DNA of 13,825 nucleotides from DASQQQ01 sp036390995 (lineage in GTDB: Bacteria > Actinomycetota > UBA4738 > HRBIN12), in assembly GCA_036390995.1 (NCBI GenBank), contig DASWAT010000167.1:1-13825 (forward strand), in the 5' to 3' direction. The notes below the pieces were generated by a model. It made no database searches. It was not told the DNA's origin and saw nothing but the letters and a program-made list of their open reading frames with translations. The position numbers and the translations under genes were made by a program. Shown in pieces: positions 1 through 7,221 of the stretch. How positions within the stretch are numbered: the first letter of the stretch is position 1; every line of letters starts with the position of its first letter.

Positions 1-158
1 GGAAGCTGCCGATGTTCGACGCGACAACGGCGCATGAGATCCTCGCCGAGATCGCGGCCTGCGCGGACGCGAATCCCGGGTCCTACGTGAAGCTCAACGG
101 ATACGACCCGAAGCGACAGGGTCAGGTGGCGAGCTTCGTCGCCCGACGTCCGGACTGA
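1..158 (+). CDS. rbcS: RuBisCO small subunit, form I (3' end only)
   Basis: Partial: the start lies upstream of the window. Reading from base 3, 51 codons run to TGA at 156-158 and begin KLPMFDATTAHEIL. This matches the C-terminal part of form I RuBisCO small subunits. The W-K-L-P-M-F segment is visible: the two bases before KLPMF are GG, consistent with a Trp codon. The family's closing block, G-[FY]-D-x-x-R-Q-x-Q-x-x-S-F-x-x-x-x-P, appears here as GYDPKRQGQVASFVARRP. The small subunit caps the L8S8 holoenzyme that carboxylates ribulose-1,5-bisphosphate in the Calvin cycle. KLPMF and the RQ-Q block resemble the form IA/IB/IE type more than the WGLPMFD type of form IC/ID. The large subunit gene is expected just upstream but cannot be seen. 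No cbbX or other Calvin-cycle gene follows, so the operon probably ends here. Confidence 0.85.
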   Translation, partial: KLPMFDATTAHEILAEIAACADANPGSYVKLNGYDPKRQGQVASFVARRPD

Positions 159-292
159 CTCACGGCTCGATGGCCGGTCTCAGGCGTTCGAGACGCTCGG
201 CTTGGATGGCTCCTCCATCTCTGGGGCGCCGGACGCTACTCACCGTTCCTTCCGATCCTCCACCAGCGTGCCGCGAGCGCGGGCCGGCGTCC

Positions 293-298
293 TAGTAT
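293..298 (+). promoter_or_regulatory. possible -10 hexamer (TAGTAT) for the cyclase gene
   Basis: TAGTAT fits the actinobacterial TANNNT -10 pattern and ends 16 bases before the ATG at 315. No convincing -35 hexamer is seen 16-18 bases upstream. If used, transcription would start near 305, giving a very short leader that carries CGAGGA. Confidence 0.3.
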
Positions 299-314
299 CC
301 GGCGAGGATCCCGC

Positions 315-1298
315 ATGCCCGACCGCCTGCAGACCGCAGGTGACCAGAGCGCCGATGAGCTTGGGTCTCCCCGCTCGTGCGCGGAACTGCGCGTAGCCCG
401 CTCCGACGCGGCCTGTACACGGCACCGGCGCGCACCTAAGCTTCCTCCCAAGATGGCCGATCCGACCCCCGAGCAGGAGTGGCACGACTTCCTCAGCGGG
501 ACCCACCCGCACCTGCACCAGCGGAGCCCGTTCCGTCTGATCCCGTCCAGCCCAAGATGCAAGCTCTGCTCCGCGCCGTTCGGCGCCCCGGGCGGGCTGA
601 TCTTCCGACGGTACGGCTTCACCCCCTGGGAGAAGAACCCCAAGATCTGTCGGCGATGCTTCCAGGGCCTCGAGATCCACGCGAAGCGATGCCCCAGCCA
701 GCTGGACGACCATGAGGTCAGCGGGGCCGAGGTCGAGCTCTCCATGCTGTTCGCCGACGTGCGCGGCTCGAGCAAGCTGGCCCGGCAGATGCCGACGAGG
801 GAGTTCACGCATCTGATGAACCGCTTCTACCGGGTATCGAGGGAGGTGCTCATCGAGGCCGATGCCATCATCGAGAAGTTCGTGGGCGACGAGGTGGTCG
901 GGCTGTTCCTCCCGTTCATGGCGGGACAGGAGCACGCTCGACGAGCGCTCGATGCGGCCCAGGGCCTGCTCTGGGCGACCGGTCACGGGTCGGCCGACGG
1001 GCCGTGGGCACCCCTCGGCGCCGGCGTGCACACGGGAACCGCGTTCGTCGGGATGGTGGGATCGGAGGGGGCGACCGACTTCACGGCGCTGGGCGACCCG
1101 GTGAACATCGCAGCCCACCTCGCCTCGCGGGCGGCGATCGGCGAGATCCTCGTCACCGACCCGGCGGCAGCCGCGGCTCAGATCGGCGGTGACGGGCTGG
1201 AGCGACGGCACCTCTCGCTGAAGGGGTACCCGGTGGAGGCGGTGGTCCTCGCGATGCAGCCGACGCCGGCGGGAAGCGACGACGCCCTGTTGAACTAG
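315..1298 (+). CDS. class III adenylate/guanylate cyclase with N-terminal Cys4 segment
   Basis: 327 residues, probably soluble: no signal peptide or membrane helix is visible. Residues about 80-120 hold two CxxC pairs (C82/C85 and C112/C115), a likely zinc-ribbon-like fold. Residues about 140-312 form a class III cyclase catalytic domain. It has metal-binding aspartates D148 (LFADVRGSS) and D192 (KFVGDEVVG), base-selecting K188, and T257 where class IIIa enzymes have Asp. The Lys/Thr pair is typical of class IIIb adenylate cyclases. N264 of the GDPVN motif is present, but the transition-state Arg four residues later is His268. Start: ATG 315 has CGAGGA six bases upstream. ATG 453 (MADPTPEQEW) lacks a Shine-Dalgarno but sits closer to where homology should begin, and the 46 residues between are low complexity, so either is possible. 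The product is probably cAMP. The next gene, 73 bases downstream, encodes a cyclic-nucleotide-binding transporter, a likely target. Confidence 0.85.
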   Translation: MPDRLQTAGDQSADELGSPRSCAELRVARSDAACTRHRRAPKLPPKMADPTPEQEWHDFLSGTHPHLHQRSPFRLIPSSPRCKLCSAPFGAPGGLIFRRYGFTPWEKNPKICRRCFQGLEIHAKRCPSQLDDHEVSGAEVELSMLFADVRGSSKLARQMPTREFTHLMNRFYRVSREVLIEADAIIEKFVGDEVVGLFLPFMAGQEHARRALDAAQGLLWATGHGSADGPWAPLGAGVHTGTAFVGMVGSEGATDFTALGDPVNIAAHLASRAAIGEILVTDPAAAAAQIGGDGLERRHLSLKGYPVEAVVLAMQPTPAGSDDALLN

Positions 1299-1334
1299 GT
1301 CCGAGGCCGCGTTTCCGTGACCACGGTCGGAGTG

Positions 1335-1340
1335 TAGACT
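1335..1340 (+). promoter_or_regulatory. possible -10 hexamer (TAGACT) for the HEAT/cNMP transporter gene
   Basis: TAGACT matches TANNNT and lies 31 bases before the GTG start at 1372, inside the 73-base gap after the cyclase gene. The -35 region is weak (TTTCCG about 17 bases upstream). The transporter may therefore have its own start site as well as read-through from the cyclase gene. Confidence 0.3.
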
Positions 1341-1371
1341 CCGCGCCGTTCGCCTGGGGGGGCCACGGCAC

Positions 1372-4239
1372 GTGAACGCGATCGCGGGCGCGCTCAAGAT
1401 CCACACCGGTGAATCCCGGCTCGTCGTCGCGATGGTCGGGCTCTCGTTCACGGTGTCGTTCGGCCAGGCGATCGGCCTGAGCGCGGCCGATGCGCTGTTC
1501 TTCGAACGGATCGGGACGGACGTGCTCCCGGTGATGTACCTCCTCCAGGGCGGGACCGCGTTCGCCCTCATGCTCGGCCTCACCGGCGCCCTCGGACGGG
1601 TCGACCGGCGCCGCGCATACCTCGCCGCTCCGGCGGTACTCGCGACGATCGTGCTCGCGGAACGTGCCACGCTGCTCACGGGAGCGCGGTGGATCTACCC
1701 GGTCCTGTGGCTGACCGTTCCCCTCGCGACCCTCGTTCAGACCGTGTCGACCTGGGGCATCGGAGGGTCGGTCACAGACACCCGGCAGGCCAAGCGCCTG
1801 TTCCCGCTGTTCGCAGCGGGAGGGATCCTGGGGTCTGTCCTGGGCGGGCTGCTGACCCACCCCTTCGTTCGGGCCGTGGGGACCGAGGACCTTCTGGTGG
1901 TCTGGGCCGGCGCGCTGGCGGCCGCGTTCGTGCTGTCCCAGGTCGTGCTTCCGCCCACCGGTGTGAGGCCGTCCGGGCGGGCGCGTCGCCATCGGCGGCC
2001 TCATCCATCGGGGCTCCGCGACACGTCCGAGTCCCTGGGCTACGTCATGCGATCGCGATTGCTCTCGTGGATGAGCGTGGCCGCCGTGTTGTTCTCGGTC
2101 CTGTTCTACTCCCTGTTCCTGCCGTGGGCGACGGCGGCCACCGAGCGGTATCCGAACGCGGCCGATCTCGCCTCGTTCCTCGGCCTCTTCTGGGCGGCGA
2201 TGACCGGCCTCGCCTTCGTGGTGTCCGCGCTCGCGACGAACCGCCTCTTCGGGCGGTTCGGGATCGCATCCATGGTGATGGTGCTGCCGGTGCTGTACGT
2301 GGGGACGTTCGGCACCCTGCTCGTCAGCTCGACCTTCGTGACGCTGGTCGTCGTCCGGTTCGTGGACGGCGTGTGGCTCCAGGGGGTCGCCTCGCCCGGT
2401 TGGGAGACGCTCACGAACGTGGTCCCCGAGACGCGGCGCGACCAGGTGCGGGCCTTCCTGAACGGAGGACCCTCGCAAGCGGGCACCGCGATCGCGGGCC
2501 TGATCGCCTTGGTCGGGAACCAGGTGCTGTCCGCCCGCCAGCTCGCCCTCGTCGGCCTCGTCGCTGCCGCGGTCACCGTGTACGTCACGCGGCGGATCCG
2601 TGGATCGTACGCATCGTCTCTCGTGGATGCGTTGCGGGCGGGACGCCCGCAGGTGTTCCCCGAACTCCCGGTGGCCGGCGTCGCCTTCGCGTTCGATCGC
2701 GATGCGCAGGCGATCCGAACCGTCCTCGACGCTGCGAGCGACGAGCGCCCGTCCGTGCGGCGGCTCGCCGTGCACCTGCTGGGAGATGCCGATGACGAAC
2801 GGGTTCGCCCGACCCTGGAGCGGGCGCTGCGAGACGAAGACGCAACGGTCCGTGCCGAGTCCGTGGTGGCGCTCGCCCGCCGACTCGGCAACCGCGATCG
2901 GATCGAAGGACTCCTACCGCTGGTCGGCGACTCCGATCCGGCGGTGGCTGCCTCTGCGGCGGCAGCGGTGGTGGGGCGCACGCCCGATCCCTCGCCTGCC
3001 CGACGCCTCTTCGCGCTCGTCCACGACCTGGACCCCGCCGTTCGATCGGGCGCTCTCGAACGCCTCCGGGACGCGCCGGCAAACGTCGCCGTTCCGCTCG
3101 CTTCCGCGGCGCTGGAGGACGAGACGCCGTCGGTTCGGGCGGCTGCGGTGCTGACGCTCGCGACGCTAGATGCCGACCGAGCGCTGGAACCCGCCGTGCG
3201 CCTCTTCGAGGATCCCAGCCCCATCGTCCGGGAAGCCGCCGCGGACGCGAGCGCGTCGATCGGCAACCGAGCGGTCGACCGGATACTGGCGTCGCTCGAT
3301 CGTCCCGGCGCACGTGAGGCTGCACTGGAAGCGCTCGCAAGGCTCGATCTGGCCGGGCGCGATGCGACCGTTCGCGCGTTCGTCACGGACCGCACGGCCG
3401 AGGCATCGCACGACCACGAGCTCGCGGCCGACATCCCGCACGACGGAGATGCCACCGACCTCCTGAGGGTCGCGCTGATGGGCCGTGCGCGTACGAGCGG
3501 CCGGATCGCGCTCGGCGCGCTCTCCCTCATCAGCACCGACACGGGCGCCATGCGAGCCGCTATCGGCAGCTTGGATGCCCACGATGCCGGTCAGGTGGCG
3601 AACGCGCTCGAGACGCTGGAGGCGACGGCCGACGCCGCGCTCGTCCGACCGCTCCTGCGGCTCTGGGAGCCGACGGACGACCGGCGTCCCGATGCGTGGG
3701 ATGACTGGCTAGAGCGGGTCCTGAACGACGACGATCGGTTCATCGCTTCGTGCGGGGAACTGGCACTCCTCGCGCGAGGGGGAGGTGACGACATGGCTCG
3801 AGCACGTGCGTCGATGCCGGCGATGGAGCGGGTGCTGTTCCTGCGGAAGGTGCCGCTGTTCGAGGCATTGGCGCCGGCCGATCTCCACGCGATCGCGCAG
3901 GTCGCGGAGGAGGACACATTCACAGACGGCGACTTCCTGGCAGTCGAGGGCGAGGTAGGGGACGCGCTCCACATCATCGTGAGCGGGGCCGTTCGGGTCG
4001 ACAGGAACGGCTCCGTCATCGCGATGCGAGGTTCGGGGGAGGTGGTCGGCGAGATGTCCCTCATCACTCGGGGGCCGAGGATCGCCTCGCTCGTCGCCGA
4101 CGGCGACGTCCGGACCATCCGGATCGGCCGGCATGCGTTCGAGAGCATGGTCCACGACCGACCGGACATCGCGATCGGCGTCATGCGCGTGCTCGCCGAA
4201 CGGCTCGGCGAGCATGGGGGGGCCGATCCTTCCCGCTGA
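1372..4239 (+). CDS. NTT/MFS-like membrane transporter fused to HEAT repeats and a cyclic-nucleotide-binding domain
   Basis: 955 residues in three parts. Residues about 16-410 contain roughly 12 hydrophobic helices, resembling the MFS-like relatives of ATP/ADP (Npt1/Npt2, TLC) translocases. Residues about 445-650 carry at least six HEAT-type repeats: the conserved Val of each D-x(3,4)-V-R turn falls at 462, 493, 525, 557, 588 and 619, a period of 31-32. The helical region continues to about 800. Residues about 823-945 form a CAP/CRP-type cyclic-nucleotide-binding domain. Its phosphate-binding cassette is G893-E894-M-S-L followed by P902-R903-I-A-S, keeping the Glu and Arg that contact ribose and phosphate. 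No DNA-binding helix-turn-helix follows. The start is GTG after a G-rich stretch at 1356-1362. The cytosolic domains probably gate transport in response to cAMP made by the cyclase encoded upstream. The substrate is unknown; a nucleotide is one possibility from the family, but this branch is poorly characterised. Confidence 0.8.
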   Translation: MNAIAGALKIHTGESRLVVAMVGLSFTVSFGQAIGLSAADALFFERIGTDVLPVMYLLQGGTAFALMLGLTGALGRVDRRRAYLAAPAVLATIVLAERATLLTGARWIYPVLWLTVPLATLVQTVSTWGIGGSVTDTRQAKRLFPLFAAGGILGSVLGGLLTHPFVRAVGTEDLLVVWAGALAAAFVLSQVVLPPTGVRPSGRARRHRRPHPSGLRDTSESLGYVMRSRLLSWMSVAAVLFSVLFYSLFLPWATAATERYPNAADLASFLGLFWAAMTGLAFVVSALATNRLFGRFGIASMVMVLPVLYVGTFGTLLVSSTFVTLVVVRFVDGVWLQGVASPGWETLTNVVPETRRDQVRAFLNGGPSQAGTAIAGLIALVGNQVLSARQLALVGLVAAAVTVYVTRRIRGSYASSLVDALRAGRPQVFPELPVAGVAFAFDRDAQAIRTVLDAASDERPSVRRLAVHLLGDADDERVRPTLERALRDEDATVRAESVVALARRLGNRDRIEGLLPLVGDSDPAVAASAAAAVVGRTPDPSPARRLFALVHDLDPAVRSGALERLRDAPANVAVPLASAALEDETPSVRAAAVLTLATLDADRALEPAVRLFEDPSPIVREAAADASASIGNRAVDRILASLDRPGAREAALEALARLDLAGRDATVRAFVTDRTAEASHDHELAADIPHDGDATDLLRVALMGRARTSGRIALGALSLISTDTGAMRAAIGSLDAHDAGQVANALETLEATADAALVRPLLRLWEPTDDRRPDAWDDWLERVLNDDDRFIASCGELALLARGGGDDMARARASMPAMERVLFLRKVPLFEALAPADLHAIAQVAEEDTFTDGDFLAVEGEVGDALHIIVSGAVRVDRNGSVIAMRGSGEVVGEMSLITRGPRIASLVADGDVRTIRIGRHAFESMVHDRPDIAIGVMRVLAERLGEHGGADPSR

Positions 4240-4273
4240 CGGTGTGTCGGGCGGACGAACCGAGCCGAAAAGC

Positions 4274-4301
4274 TTGAGAGCGGTACGCGTTCCTGTACCG
4301 T
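4274..4301 (+). promoter_or_regulatory. promoter for galT (TTGAGA - 16 bp - TACCGT)
   Basis: TTGAGA at 4274-4279 and TACCGT at 4296-4301 are separated by 16 bp, the best sigma-70-type promoter in the window. The -10 ends 11 bases before the ATG at 4313 and there is no Shine-Dalgarno, so the transcript should have a leader of at most a few bases. Confidence 0.5.
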
Positions 4302-4312
4302 AGTTCGACGAC

Positions 4313-5326
4313 ATGTCCACCTTGCGTCAGGATCCCACCACCCGCCAGTGGGCGATCATCGCCCCGAAGCGCGGCGACCGCCCCCATCAGGAGGTTCAGG
4401 GGCCGGGCCGCCCGCCGCTTCCGGCGTTCGACCCCTCGTGCCCGTTCTGCCCGGGCAACGAGGACCAGACCCCGCCCGAGATCCTTCGCCACCCGTCCAG
4501 CGCCCACTGGCAGGTCAGGGTGGTCCCGAACCTGTACGGCGCGCTGTCTGGCGACGGCTCCGTGGCCCGCAGCGGCTCGCCGATGTTCCGGGAGATGCCG
4601 GGCGTCGGCAGCCACGAGGTGGTGGTGGAAACGCCACGCCACGACGGCCGCCTGGACGAGATGTCGATCCCCGAGGTAGCGCAGGTCCTTCGGGTGTGGC
4701 GGGCCCGGTACCGCGAGCTCATCGACCAGCCGCACATCCGAGCGGTGGTCGTGTTCAAGAACTTCGGGGCGCTCGCGGGAACCTCGCTGCTGCACACACA
4801 CTCCCAGATCGTGGCCACGCCGGTCTTCCTACCCCGGCTGCTGCGGCGGCTCGACGTAGCCACGCGCTACTTCGACGAGAACGGCGTGTGCGTGTACGAC
4901 GAAGTGATCGCGGCCGAGCGCGACGCGCAGACACGGATCGTGGAGGAGTGCGGGAGCTTCATCGCGTTCGAGCCCTTCGCGGCCACTTCGCCCTTCGAGA
5001 CGTGGATCGCCCCGACCCGGCACGAGGGCTCGTTCGGCCACATCGAGGACCGGGACGTGGACGACCTGGCCTGCCTGTTGATACGCGTGCTCGGCGCCAT
5101 CCGGAAAGCGTGTCGGGACCCCGACCTGAACCTGGTCGTGTACTCCTCCCCCACGGACGGTCACCCAGAGGAGGTCTTCCACTGGCACATCAAGATCCTG
5201 CCGAGGCTCTCCACGCCCGCGGGCTTCGAGATCGGCTCCGCGATGAGCATCAACACTGTCGCGCCGGAGGATGCTGCGGTCGCGCTCCGCGGCGCGCTCT
5301 CCACGATGGAGCCGCCGGTTCGCTAG
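4313..5326 (+). CDS. galT: galactose-1-phosphate uridylyltransferase family protein
   Basis: 337 residues, close to the usual 330-350. The enzyme transfers UMP between UDP-glucose and galactose-1-phosphate in the Leloir pathway and acts in the cytosol. Visible family features: N-terminal LRQDPTTRQWAIIAPKR; the CPFC zinc pair C43/C46, with H110 (TPRHD) and H161 as the other likely zinc ligands; WQVRVVPN at 66-73; and the active-site histidine motif as H161-T-H163-S-Q, where H163 is the expected uridylylated nucleophile. The C-terminal half has FETWIAP at 228-234 and H290-W-H292, matching the second metal-binding segment. The central residue of the usual HPH triad is Thr here. Related enzymes such as ADP-glucose phosphorylase share this fold, so substrate identity is inferred from family membership. 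No other gal gene is in the window. The ATG has no Shine-Dalgarno and lies just after a good promoter. Confidence 0.85.
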   Translation: MSTLRQDPTTRQWAIIAPKRGDRPHQEVQGPGRPPLPAFDPSCPFCPGNEDQTPPEILRHPSSAHWQVRVVPNLYGALSGDGSVARSGSPMFREMPGVGSHEVVVETPRHDGRLDEMSIPEVAQVLRVWRARYRELIDQPHIRAVVVFKNFGALAGTSLLHTHSQIVATPVFLPRLLRRLDVATRYFDENGVCVYDEVIAAERDAQTRIVEECGSFIAFEPFAATSPFETWIAPTRHEGSFGHIEDRDVDDLACLLIRVLGAIRKACRDPDLNLVVYSSPTDGHPEEVFHWHIKILPRLSTPAGFEIGSAMSINTVAPEDAAVALRGALSTMEPPVR

Positions 5327-5753
5327 CCGCGCCGCTCCGCTCGGGCCCGGTGAGTCGGTCGTGCACCCACTCCAGGCCGAGTCCGGCGAGCCCCCAGATC
5401 GGCGCGTAGTCGAACCGGATCAGCCCGTCCACGCTCCACCGCGCGTGCGAGTAGTCCCACGGAGCCCCCGCCGCGAGCACCAGGCGGAACAGCCTGCCGG
5501 CCCCGTACTCCACGGTGAGGAACCCGGCCGCGTACGCGGCGACCCGGACCGGCGCCGGCGTGCGGTCCCGCATCGCGTCGTGCACCGGCTCGAAGAGCGG
5601 CTGGATCAGGCCGTACACGGGGAACATCCACGGGCTCGTCCGAGCGGAGGCCTTGAGCCCCCGGCCGGCGAGGAGCCCGTGCGCGCCCGTGAAGGTCAGT
5701 TCGGCGCCCAGGCCGAGCGCGCCGTACGTCGCGAACCGCACGGGAGCACGCAC
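5250..5753 (-). CDS. small integral membrane protein, TMEM229/CmpB-like (putative ABC transporter type IV family)
   Basis: 167 residues with about four hydrophobic segments (roughly 6-29, 42-60, 68-95 and 108-131). The pattern YGxxGLxxELTFTG near the N-terminus, SPWMFPVYGLIQPLFEPVHD in the middle and A-PWDYS at 98-102 resembles the family that includes animal TMEM229 and bacterial putative ABC-transporter type IV (CmpB-like) proteins. Biochemical function is not established for this family. The start is GTG at 5753; an in-frame stop at 5775-5777 rules out a longer protein, and no Shine-Dalgarno is seen. A TACGCT hexamer ends seven bases before the start. The gene follows gltX by 40 bases on the same strand. 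The last 28 or so residues are low complexity, and the final 77 bases overlap the end of galT on the opposite strand, so the C-terminus is probably a non-conserved tail. Confidence 0.65.
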   Translation of the reverse strand: MRAPVRFATYGALGLGAELTFTGAHGLLAGRGLKASARTSPWMFPVYGLIQPLFEPVHDAMRDRTPAPVRVAAYAAGFLTVEYGAGRLFRLVLAAGAPWDYSHARWSVDGLIRFDYAPIWGLAGLGLEWVHDRLTGPERSGAASEPAAPSWRARRGARPQHPPARQC

Positions 5754-5760
5754 GATGCGG

Positions 5761-5766
5761 AGCGTA
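5761..5766 (-). promoter_or_regulatory. possible -10 hexamer (TACGCT), leaderless start of the TMEM229-like gene
   Basis: Read on the minus strand, TACGCT matches TANNNT and ends seven bases before GTG 5753. That would place transcription initiation at or next to the start codon. No -35 is apparent. Confidence 0.3.
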
Positions 5767-5793
5767 GGCGTCCGTCAGCTCGTCTGAACCAGA

Positions 5794-7221
5794 CTAGACG
5801 GCCTCGGCGGCCGCGCGCAGGCGCGACACCGTCGGCTCCGTCCCCAGGAGCTCGAGCGACTCGGGGAGCGGCGGCGAGACGGTCGAACCGGTGACGGCCG
5901 CGCGGACAGGCTGCCATCCCTTCGTCCGGTTCAGGCCGTGGGCCTGCGCGACCCCGTCGAGCGCGGCGGCGATCGTGGCGGTCGTCCACGGCTCCGCGGC
6001 GGCCAGGGCGTCGGCCGCCGCGCGCAGGTAGTCGGCGCCGGCCTTCTCGATCTGCGCCCGGGCCTTCTCGTCGGGCTCCACGTCGTCGGTGAACAGGAAC
6101 CGGAGGTAGTCGACCGACTCGCGGAGCGTCTGCAGTCGCTCCTTCACCAACGGCATGGCGCCCCGGAGCGTCTGCGGCTCGGGCAGCAAGCCGTCCTCGG
6201 CCAGGAAGTGCATGCACCGGGCGGCCAGATCGTCGTCATCCAGGTGCTGGATGTATCGGTTGTTCATCCACAGCAGCTTCTTCGTGTCGAACGCCGCCGG
6301 GTTGCTGGAGACCCGCTCCACGTCGAAGGCCTCGATCAACTCCTGCTTCGACAGCAACGTGGTCTTCTCGTCCTTCGACCATCCGAGCAGCGCGAGATAG
6401 TTCATGAGCGCCTCGGGGACGATCCCCTGCTCGCGGAACGCCTCCACCGAGGTCGAGCCGTGGCGCTTGGAGAGTGGTTTCCCGTCCCCCCCCAGCACCT
6501 GGGGGACGTGCGCGTAGCGGGGCGGAGTGCCGCCGAGCGCCTCGATCACCGCGGCGTTGCGGGGGGCGGAGGCCAGCAGGTCGTCGCCCCGGATCACGTG
6601 GGTGATCCCCATCAGCATGTCGTCCACGGCTACCGCCAGCAGGAACGTCGGCGACCCGTCGGAGCGCACGATCACGAAGTCGCGCAGGGTTCCGGGGCCG
6701 AACCGCACTTCCCCTTTCACGAGGTCCTCGACGACCCACTCACGCTCGGGCATCGCGAACCGCAGCGCGAACGGGCGCCCCTCCGCTTCGAAGGCCGTCC
6801 GTTCCTCGGGCGTGAGGTTCCTGCAACGGCCGTCGTAGCCGGGGGGCTCGCCGCGGGCCAGGGCCGCCCGCCGGCGTTCCTCGAGCTCCTCCGGCGTGCA
6901 GTAGCACGGGTACACGTCGCCCTGCTGGCGGAGGCGATCGGTCGTGTCGCGGTAGATCTGGGTCCGCTGCGACTGGCGGTACGGCGCGTGAGGGCCGCCG
7001 ACGTCGGGGCCCTCGTCCCAGTCGATGCCGAGCCACCGGAGCGACTCGATCACGCCATGCACGGCCTCCTCGGTCACCCGGCTGGCGTCGGTGTCCTCGA
7101 CGCGCAGGACGAAGGCGCCCCCGTGGTGCCGCGCGAACGCCCAGCTGAACAGCCCGGTGCGCACGTTGCCCACGTGCAGCGACCCGGACGGCGCCGGCGC
7201 GAACCGGCTGCGCACGCTCAC
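5794..7221 (-). CDS. gltX: glutamyl-tRNA synthetase
   Basis: 475 residues, the normal length for a bacterial class I GluRS. The enzyme charges tRNA-Glu with glutamate using ATP in the cytosol. The HIGH signature is present as H16-V-G-N19 in APAPSGSLHVGNVRTGLF, and the KMSKS loop as L250-S-K-R-H254 (GKPLSKRHGSTS). The tRNA acceptor-binding domain keeps a zinc site: C106-Y-C108 and Y129-x3-C133. The helical anticodon-binding domain fills the C-terminal third. The reading frame is open for 117 further codons upstream, but those lie antisense-free within the preceding FAH gene and look nothing like GluRS. The GTG at 7221 gives the canonical N-terminus (VSVRSRFAPAPSG) and overlaps the stop of the upstream gene as GTGA, indicating translational coupling. 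Whether it also charges tRNA-Gln cannot be judged from motifs alone. Confidence 0.95.
   Translation of the reverse strand: MSVRSRFAPAPSGSLHVGNVRTGLFSWAFARHHGGAFVLRVEDTDASRVTEEAVHGVIESLRWLGIDWDEGPDVGGPHAPYRQSQRTQIYRDTTDRLRQQGDVYPCYCTPEELEERRRAALARGEPPGYDGRCRNLTPEERTAFEAEGRPFALRFAMPEREWVVEDLVKGEVRFGPGTLRDFVIVRSDGSPTFLLAVAVDDMLMGITHVIRGDDLLASAPRNAAVIEALGGTPPRYAHVPQVLGGDGKPLSKRHGSTSVEAFREQGIVPEALMNYLALLGWSKDEKTTLLSKQELIEAFDVERVSSNPAAFDTKKLLWMNNRYIQHLDDDDLAARCMHFLAEDGLLPEPQTLRGAMPLVKERLQTLRESVDYLRFLFTDDVEPDEKARAQIEKAGADYLRAAADALAAAEPWTTATIAAALDGVAQAHGLNRTKGWQPVRAAVTGSTVSPPLPESLELLGTEPTVSRLRAAAEAV

Noticed and set aside
177..219. Inverted repeats after rbcS (GTCTC/GAGAC and GATGG-CTCCT-CCATC)
   Set aside because: Stems of only five pairs with no T-run; not enough to call a terminator, although some terminator is expected here.
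1153..2775. Long minus-strand open frame (540 codons), with similar ones at 240-1679 and 2106-3551
   Set aside because: Composition-driven antisense frames of the cyclase and transporter genes: Arg/Gly/Ser-rich, no domain motifs, no ribosome-binding site.
5782..5800. Small overlapping inverted repeats (GTCTG/CAGAC and CGTCT/AGACG) at the end of gltX
   Set aside because: Short stems with mutually exclusive pairings and no T-run; no clear function.
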